A model generated the notes under the pieces. That model ran no database searches and was not told the DNA's origin. It saw only the letters and a list, made by a program, of their open reading frames with translations. Both the position numbers and the translations under genes were made by a program. A stretch of 64,000 bases of DNA from Bradyrhizobium ottawaense (GTDB taxonomy: Bacteria; Pseudomonadota; Alphaproteobacteria; Rhizobiales; Xanthobacteraceae). Below, one piece after another: positions 58,876-64,000 of this stretch (its first letter is position 1; every line of letters begins with the position of its first letter). The stretch covers positions 6,114,001-6,178,000 of the forward strand of contig NZ_CP029425.2 of the NCBI RefSeq assembly GCF_002278135.3, read 5' to 3'.

Positions 58876-61080
58876 CTAGCGCGCCAGCACGATCGACACC
58901 TGGATCTGGCCGCGCGTGCGCAAGACTTCCAGCGCCACGTCGTCGCCGTGTCGGCTGACACGAAGATCGACACTGGATTCGCCGAGCCTGAGATCGCGCA
59001 GGATCACCTCGTTGAGGAACGCCGGCAGATGCGGGTTGCGCAGGCGAATCTCGCTGCGCGCCACGTCGAACTCGATGCCGAGCGCCGCCTCCAGCAGCGT
59101 GAACGGCGTCGCGCTGGCCCAGGCCTGCGGCGCGCAGGCGACCGGATAGAGCGTCGGGCCGCGGCGCTTCTCGCGCCGGAAGCCGCAGAACAATTCGGGC
59201 AACCGGCGCAGGTCCATATAGGTGGCGGCGTCGAACAGCCCCTTGAAGACATGCGCGACCGAATGCTTGAGGCCGTAGCGCGCGAGCCCGAGCGCGATCA
59301 GCGCGTTGTCGTGCGGCCAGATCGACCCGTCATGATAGGACATCGGGTTGTAGCGCACCTCACCGACGGCGACCGTGCGGATGCCCCAACCCGAGAAGAA
59401 ATGCGGCCGCATCAAATCGGCGGCGACGAGGCGGGCACGGTCCTCGCGGATCATGCCGCTGAACAGCACCTGGCCGGCGTTCGAGGTCCGCACCTTGCAG
59501 GGCCGCTTCTTGCCGTCGAGGGCGGGAGCGTAGCTGCCGAGCTCCTCGCACCAGAACGCCTTCTCGAAGCGCTCAGCCAGCGTCCTGGCTTCGGCCTCGA
59601 GCTTACGCGCACGGTCCGGCTTGCCGAGCCTCAGCGCGCAACGCGCAGCGAGCAGCTTGGCTGCGTAGACGTAGCCCTGGACTTCGGCGAGCGCGATATT
59701 GCCTTCCGCAAGCTGGCCGTCGGCATGGAAGATCGCATCGTACGAGTCCTTCCAGCCCTGGTTGGCGAGCCCCTTCTCGGTCGCGCGCTGGTATTCGACG
59801 AAGCCGTCCTGGTCCGGATCGCCGGGACCGTCGATCCAGGCCAGCCCCGCCTCGATCGCCGGCCATAGCTCGATCAAGGTCTTCTCGTCCCCGGTCCGCT
59901 CGAAATAGCTCCCGGCGAGCAGCACGAACAGCGCGGTCGAATCGACGCTGCCATAATATTGCGCGAACGGCACCTCGCGCAGCGCCGCCATCTCGCCGCC
60001 GCGCATCTCATGCAGGATCTTGCCGGGCGCGGCATCGGCGAGCGGATCTGTCGCCTTGGCCTGGAAATGCGCGAGCCGGCGCAACACGCCCTTGGCGACG
60101 CGCGGATCGACCCACAGCATCTGGAGCGCGGTGATCAGGCCATCTCGGCCGAACGTCGTCGAGTACCAGGGAATGCCGGCATAGGGATAACGCCCCTGCG
60201 GCGTCTCCGTCATCAGCATGTTGAGGTCGGCCATGGCCTGGCACAGCACCTCGTTGAAGATGTTGTTCGAGGTCTCGATGCTGGCGGCGCCCATCGTGGA
60301 CCGGCGCATCTCGCGGCGATGGGCGAGCAGGCCCCTGAAGAAGCGTGCGGGCTTCTCCGCGACCGGCCGGTTGCAGGATACAGCGACGAACAGCGATTTG
60401 GATTCATGCGGGTCCAGCTCGATCTGCCAGGTCGCGGCATTCACCGACAGCCGCGTCGGACGCGGGTCGAAATGCAGGCCGGTGGTGCGCTCGGTGTCGT
60501 CGAGGCCGCGATATTCGAACAGGACGTCGGTCGGCCCGAGCAATTTGCTCGTGCCGGTCCCGCGGCGCGGGCGGCGCTCGCCGCGGACCTCGAACAGATC
60601 GGCAAAATCGTTGTCGAACAGCAACGTCAGCTCGAAACTGGCCCGCCCGTCGCCGTGGTTCTGCACGCCGATGCGCTGATAGGCCGTGCCGCGCCACAGG
60701 AAGATCGTGCGCACGATGTGCAGCAGGTCCTTCTGGAAGACGAGGCGGCCCTGACGGTAGATGTCGGGATTGGTGAGATCGACGGTGAGCGACGAATTAT
60801 CGTCGCGCAGATTGGAGCCGAGCAGCAGCGGCTGGAGGTCGTCGAGCACGAGCTCCAGCCGTGCCAGATAGCGGGTGTCGTAGTGAAACAGACCGTCCGG
60901 CCCGCCGGCGGAGGCGCCGATGTCGCCATGGCTGTCGAGCACGATGAAGGTGTCGTCGTGCTTTAGGGACCGCCGCGGCCGGGCCGACGGCCCGGTCATG
61001 GGAATGTAGAAAGGCTGTTCCGCAACCTGTTCGGAGGTGCGCGTCACGGAGACGAATTGGGCTACGGCTTCGGCCGACAT
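58876..61080 (-). CDS. Amylo-alpha-1,6-glucosidase family protein (glycogen-debranching type)
   Basis: The 734-residue protein has an N-terminal glycogen-debranching beta domain (FIVLDSHGDIGASAGGPDGLFHYDTRYLARLEL at about 45-78) and a C-terminal (alpha/alpha)6 barrel. In the barrel are AGIPWYSTTFGRDGLIT, QGWKDSYDAIFHADG and MSYHDGSIWPHDNALIA, with the general acid/base acidic residues expected in GRDG and GSIWPHD. It should act on alpha-glucans or glucosyl compounds. I chose ATG 61080, with AGGGGAGC before it. First gene of a three-gene unit with PRC-barrel and MFS genes. Confidence 0.88.
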   Translation of the reverse strand: MSAEAVAQFVSVTRTSEQVAEQPFYIPMTGPSARPRRSLKHDDTFIVLDSHGDIGASAGGPDGLFHYDTRYLARLELVLDDLQPLLLGSNLRDDNSSLTVDLTNPDIYRQGRLVFQKDLLHIVRTIFLWRGTAYQRIGVQNHGDGRASFELTLLFDNDFADLFEVRGERRPRRGTGTSKLLGPTDVLFEYRGLDDTERTTGLHFDPRPTRLSVNAATWQIELDPHESKSLFVAVSCNRPVAEKPARFFRGLLAHRREMRRSTMGAASIETSNNIFNEVLCQAMADLNMLMTETPQGRYPYAGIPWYSTTFGRDGLITALQMLWVDPRVAKGVLRRLAHFQAKATDPLADAAPGKILHEMRGGEMAALREVPFAQYYGSVDSTALFVLLAGSYFERTGDEKTLIELWPAIEAGLAWIDGPGDPDQDGFVEYQRATEKGLANQGWKDSYDAIFHADGQLAEGNIALAEVQGYVYAAKLLAARCALRLGKPDRARKLEAEARTLAERFEKAFWCEELGSYAPALDGKKRPCKVRTSNAGQVLFSGMIREDRARLVAADLMRPHFFSGWGIRTVAVGEVRYNPMSYHDGSIWPHDNALIALGLARYGLKHSVAHVFKGLFDAATYMDLRRLPELFCGFRREKRRGPTLYPVACAPQAWASATPFTLLEAALGIEFDVARSEIRLRNPHLPAFLNEVILRDLRLGESSVDLRVSRHGDDVALEVLRTRGQIQVSIVLAR

Positions 61081-61138
61081 GAGCTGCTCCCCTGCGCTTG
61101 TTTCGAAACGCAACCGACTCGAGAACGCGACTGTGGGT

Positions 61139-62932
61139 TTACGCGGCGGCTTGCGCGAGCCGGCTCATTTCCCGCGTGACCAGCTCACGATATGGCCCGT
61201 GGCCCTGCATCAGACGCTCCGGCGAACCGTCCTCGATGATCTTACCATGCTTCAGCACCACCACGCGGTCGAAATTGCGCAGCGTCGCCAACCGGTGCGC
61301 GATCGCGATGACGGTCCGGCCGCGCATAAGGCGCGATAGCGCCTCGCGGATCGCTTCCTCGGACTCGCTGTCGAGCGCGGCGGTCGCCTCGTCCAGCAGC
61401 AGGATCGGCGCATCCTTCAGGAAGGCGCGCGCGATCGCGATGCGCTGGCGCTGGCCGCCGGACATCTTGACGCCGCGGTCGCCGACCATGGTGTCGAGGC
61501 CATCGGGCAGGCTCTCGACGAAATCGCAGCGTGCTGCGATCGCCGCGCGCAGCACCTCGTCATCGGTCGCATTCGGCCGACCATAGCGGATATTCTCGCG
61601 GATGGAACGGTGGAACAGGGAAATGTCCTGGGGCACCACGGAGATCGCCTCGCGCAGGCTCTGCTGCGTGACCTTCGAAATGTCCTGGCCGTCGATCGTG
61701 ATGCTGCCCTCGTCGGTATCGTAGAAGCGCTGCAGCAGCGTGAACAGTGTGGACTTGCCGCCGCCGGATTGGCCGACCAGGCCGACGCGCTGGCCGGGCT
61801 GGAGCCGCAGGCTGAAGCGCTCGAAGATCTTCTCGCCGCCGGGATAGCCGAAGGTGACGTTATTGTACGCGATCGCGGCGCCGCTCTTGACCAGAGGCTC
61901 CGCCTCGGGATGATCACGCAATTCGTGCGGCACCAGCAGCGTGGCGATCGCCTCGGTCAGCCGCGCAACGTGCTGGGTTACGTCGACCAGCGCCACCGCA
62001 AGGTCGCGCGTCGCGCTCAGGATGGAGATACCGAGCGTACAGACCAGCACCACGTCGCCGGTGGTCGCCTCGCCCTGCTGCCAGAGCGTGACTGCCCAGG
62101 CCATCAGCGCGATCGTCAGAAGCACGGTCACAGCGGCATGCAGCAGCCGCAGCTTTTCCAGATAACGCAGGCTGCGGCTTCGCGCGGTCAGTTCCCGGCT
62201 CACGGTCGCGTCGAACCGCTCGTGCTCGTGGCCGATACCGCAGAAGGCCCGCACCAGGGGCATGTTGCTGATGACGTCGATCATCTCGCCGTCGACGACG
62301 GCGGCCTTGTCGGCGAAATCGTCATGCAGCGGCTTGCCCGCGGCGGCGAGGCGGAACATCGCAACCACCATGCCGCCGGCAATCACGATCAGGCCAAGCG
62401 CCATGTAAGGACTGACGGTTCCAATCAGGGCGATTGCCGCAATTGTGGCAATGCAGGGCGGCAAAACGTTCCAGACGAACATGTTCTCAACCGTGAACAC
62501 CGCGTTCGACGTCGCGGTGATACGGCTCGTCAACATGCCGGGCATCCGGTCCGAGAAGTAGCTCGGCGCGTGTCCGGTCAGATGACGAAATATGTCACGT
62601 CGTAAGTCTCCCGTGACACGAACGAAGGTGAAGCTCGCCGTCCAGCTCGCGATCCGCCACAGGAAGTTGTCAGCGGCGATCAGCGACATGAGTAAAATGA
62701 ATGCCAGCCATACGCCGCCGCCTTGCGAAGGACCCGCAGACAAGGCGTCGACAAGGGATTTGACCCCGTATTGGGTGCCTACGGAGCAGGCAACCGCCGC
62801 AACGACCGCGGCCAGGATCACCAGATGCGATGCCATTCGCATCCGAAGATAGCGCAAGACAAAGGCAAATGGCCTGCGCGCGTATCCAGAAAGATGATCC
62901 ATTTGGCTATCGCCCCGTTTGCTGGTCTTCAT
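61139..62932 (-). CDS. ABC transporter with fused permease and ATPase domains (exporter type)
   Basis: The 597-residue half-transporter has a six-helix ABC membrane domain (about 25-330) and an ATPase domain with Walker A GQSGGGKST, the signature MSGGQRQRIAIAR, Walker B ILLLDEATAALD and the switch histidine in AIAHRLATL. It would work as a homodimer exporting a lipid, glycan or peptide. I give the MKTSKRGD start (62932); the MDHLSGY start at 62902 has a slightly better ribosome site. A near EcfG-type promoter on this strand (62951-62976, TGTT instead of CGTT) would favour 62902. Confidence 0.88.
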   Translation of the reverse strand: MKTSKRGDSQMDHLSGYARRPFAFVLRYLRMRMASHLVILAAVVAAVACSVGTQYGVKSLVDALSAGPSQGGGVWLAFILLMSLIAADNFLWRIASWTASFTFVRVTGDLRRDIFRHLTGHAPSYFSDRMPGMLTSRITATSNAVFTVENMFVWNVLPPCIATIAAIALIGTVSPYMALGLIVIAGGMVVAMFRLAAAGKPLHDDFADKAAVVDGEMIDVISNMPLVRAFCGIGHEHERFDATVSRELTARSRSLRYLEKLRLLHAAVTVLLTIALMAWAVTLWQQGEATTGDVVLVCTLGISILSATRDLAVALVDVTQHVARLTEAIATLLVPHELRDHPEAEPLVKSGAAIAYNNVTFGYPGGEKIFERFSLRLQPGQRVGLVGQSGGGKSTLFTLLQRFYDTDEGSITIDGQDISKVTQQSLREAISVVPQDISLFHRSIRENIRYGRPNATDDEVLRAAIAARCDFVESLPDGLDTMVGDRGVKMSGGQRQRIAIARAFLKDAPILLLDEATAALDSESEEAIREALSRLMRGRTVIAIAHRLATLRNFDRVVVLKHGKIIEDGSPERLMQGHGPYRELVTREMSRLAQAAA

Positions 62933-63079
62933 TTTGTTACTGATCGACTGAACATCGACCAGTTCGCCTCGGTTCCCGGGCAACCTCATCACGACATGCG
63001 GATGCGGACGATCTGCGAAGATGTGATGGCAGCATCGCGACGAACACCGGACGTGTCGAATAAGTAACCTTTGGAGGAA

Positions 63080-63104
63080 GGAACTTCGCAAGTGCGGGAA
63101 CGTT
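63080..63104 (+). promoter_or_regulatory. EcfG-type (general stress response) promoter
   Basis: GGAAC (63080-63084), 16 bases, then CGTT (63101-63104) matches the alphaproteobacterial sigma-EcfG consensus GGAAC-N16/17-CGTT exactly. It lies 74 bp before the glycosyltransferase start. Confidence 0.75.
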
Positions 63105-63177
63105 CCCTTGGCTGGCATTGCCGGTGCCGACAAGCGGGGGCTTTCTACGATCATGATCGCACAAAGGAGATGGTGAG

Positions 63178-64000
63178 ATGCGCATCGCGCAGGTTGCTCC
63201 GTTGACGGAGGCTGTTCCACCCAAGCTGTATGGCGGCACCGAGCGGGTGGTGCATTGGTTGACGGAAGAGCTGGTGGCCCTCGGGCACGACGTGACGCTA
63301 TTTGCCAGCGGCGACTCGCAGACATCAGCCAAGCTGGATGCGCTGTGGCCCAAGGCGCTCCGTCTCGACGGTTCCGTACGTGACCCCAATGCACTGCACA
63401 TGGTGCTGCTGGAGCGTGTGCGGCAAAAATGTGACGACGAGGAGTTCGACTTCCTCCACTTCCATCTCGACTATTATCCGTGGTCGTTGTTCCACCGCCA
63501 GCCGACGCCATTCCTGACCACGCTGCACGGCCGGCTCGACCTGCCGGAGCATCAGCCGGTGTTCAACACCTTCTCGAAGATGCCCGTCATTTCGATCTCC
63601 AATGCGCAGCGACGGCCGGTGCCGCAGGCGAACTGGGTGACCACGATTCATCACGGTCTTCCGGAGAACTTGCTGACGCCGAAGCCGGCGAAACAGGAAT
63701 ATCTCGCCGTGCTCGGCCGCATCGCGCCCGAGAAGGGCGTCGACCGCGCCATCAAGATCGCGACCCATTGCGGCATTCCGCTGAAGATCGCGGCCAAGGT
63801 CGATCGTGCCGACCAGGATTACTACGACGAGCTGATCCGGCCGATGATCGAGAACAATCCGCTGGTGGAGTTCATCGGCGAGATAAGCGATCACGAGAAG
63901 TCGGACTTTTTGAGCGGCGCGCTCGGCCTTCTGCTGCCGATCGACTGGCCGGAGCCGTTCGGCCTTGTGATGATCGAAGCCATGGCCTGCGGAACGCCGG
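63178..64000 (+). CDS. Glycosyltransferase family 4 protein (truncated by window end)
   Basis: The first 274 codons are present. The N-terminus MRIAQVAPLTEAVPPKLYGG TERVV carries the glycine-rich donor/acceptor loop of GT4 enzymes; the C-terminal half has VLGRIAPEKGVDRAIKIA and the nucleotide-sugar site beginning DWPEPFGLVMIEAMACGTP (ExFGxxxxE). GGAG lies about 9 bases before the ATG. It probably adds a sugar to a small acceptor or glycan; trehalose or glucosyl-compound synthesis in stress is plausible given the EcfG-type promoter (inferred). The last part of the protein lies outside the window. Confidence 0.87.
   Translation, partial: MRIAQVAPLTEAVPPKLYGGTERVVHWLTEELVALGHDVTLFASGDSQTSAKLDALWPKALRLDGSVRDPNALHMVLLERVRQKCDDEEFDFLHFHLDYYPWSLFHRQPTPFLTTLHGRLDLPEHQPVFNTFSKMPVISISNAQRRPVPQANWVTTIHHGLPENLLTPKPAKQEYLAVLGRIAPEKGVDRAIKIATHCGIPLKIAAKVDRADQDYYDELIRPMIENNPLVEFIGEISDHEKSDFLSGALGLLLPIDWPEPFGLVMIEAMACGTP

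Noticed and set aside
1-64000. tRNA, rRNA, CRISPR arrays, insertion sequences, prophage
   Set aside because: Reading both strands I saw no tRNA T-loop contexts, no rRNA stretches, no regularly spaced repeats, and no transposase, integrase or phage genes.

Overview
The window looks like a chromosomal segment of a Bradyrhizobium species close to B. japonicum/diazoefficiens. It is GC-rich, with dense alphaproteobacterial codon use. It carries fixNOQP-fixGHIS and the regulators fixL, fixJ, a single-domain receiver gene and fixK2 in the order known from that group. FixL keeps His200, Arg220 and His291 at the B. japonicum positions. FixK2 has its regulatory cysteine at position 183 once the internal start is used. 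The assignment rests on remembered family knowledge, not on a search.

Layout. 1-8360 is a nitrate/nitrite assimilation region: a truncated globin gene (bjgb type), narK and nrtABC on the minus strand, and, divergently, a FocA/NirC-type nitrite channel followed by a fused PP2C phosphatase-protein kinase. Paired NtrC-like sites and candidate sigma-54 promoters lie in front of narK, nrtA and the channel gene. 8361-9607 is mostly non-coding with two small ORFs. 9608-15295 holds an intradiol dioxygenase, an EstB-type serine hydrolase and a TRAP transporter. 15320-22092 holds a small secreted protein, an HWE histidine kinase, and a GntR-regulated NitT/TauT-type ABC importer with an extra 110-residue membrane-anchored protein. 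22151-29121 has ccdA, a LysR/XRE regulator pair, enoyl-CoA hydratase, a GCG-CRPN-type secreted peptide, an isopropylmalate dehydrogenase-family enzyme and a zinc alcohol dehydrogenase. 29198-35844 is a five-gene dipeptide-type ABC importer with a CaiB-type CoA transferase upstream. 36037-43902 is mixed metabolism: glycogen synthase, MpaB-like oxygenase, patatin, LysR, redoxin, cupin and MFS.

43899-56958 is the micro-oxic respiration core. FixL/FixJ sense low oxygen and activate fixK2. FixK2 in turn should activate fixNOQP (cbb3 oxidase), fixGHIS (its copper and assembly factors) and probably the usp-CBS pair; all three promoters carry FixK-type boxes 57-58 bp before the start codon. 57027-64000 is a carbohydrate/stress block: MFS, PRC-barrel protein, glycogen-debranching-type enzyme, ABC exporter, and a GT4 glycosyltransferase behind a good EcfG-type promoter, cut by the window end.

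I saw no rRNA, tRNA, CRISPR array, insertion sequence or prophage. The least explained items are the nitrite-channel/phosphatase-kinase operon, the extra small protein of the ABC importer, a FixJ-like site in front of fixN, and GC-rich hairpins placed between genes in several operons.
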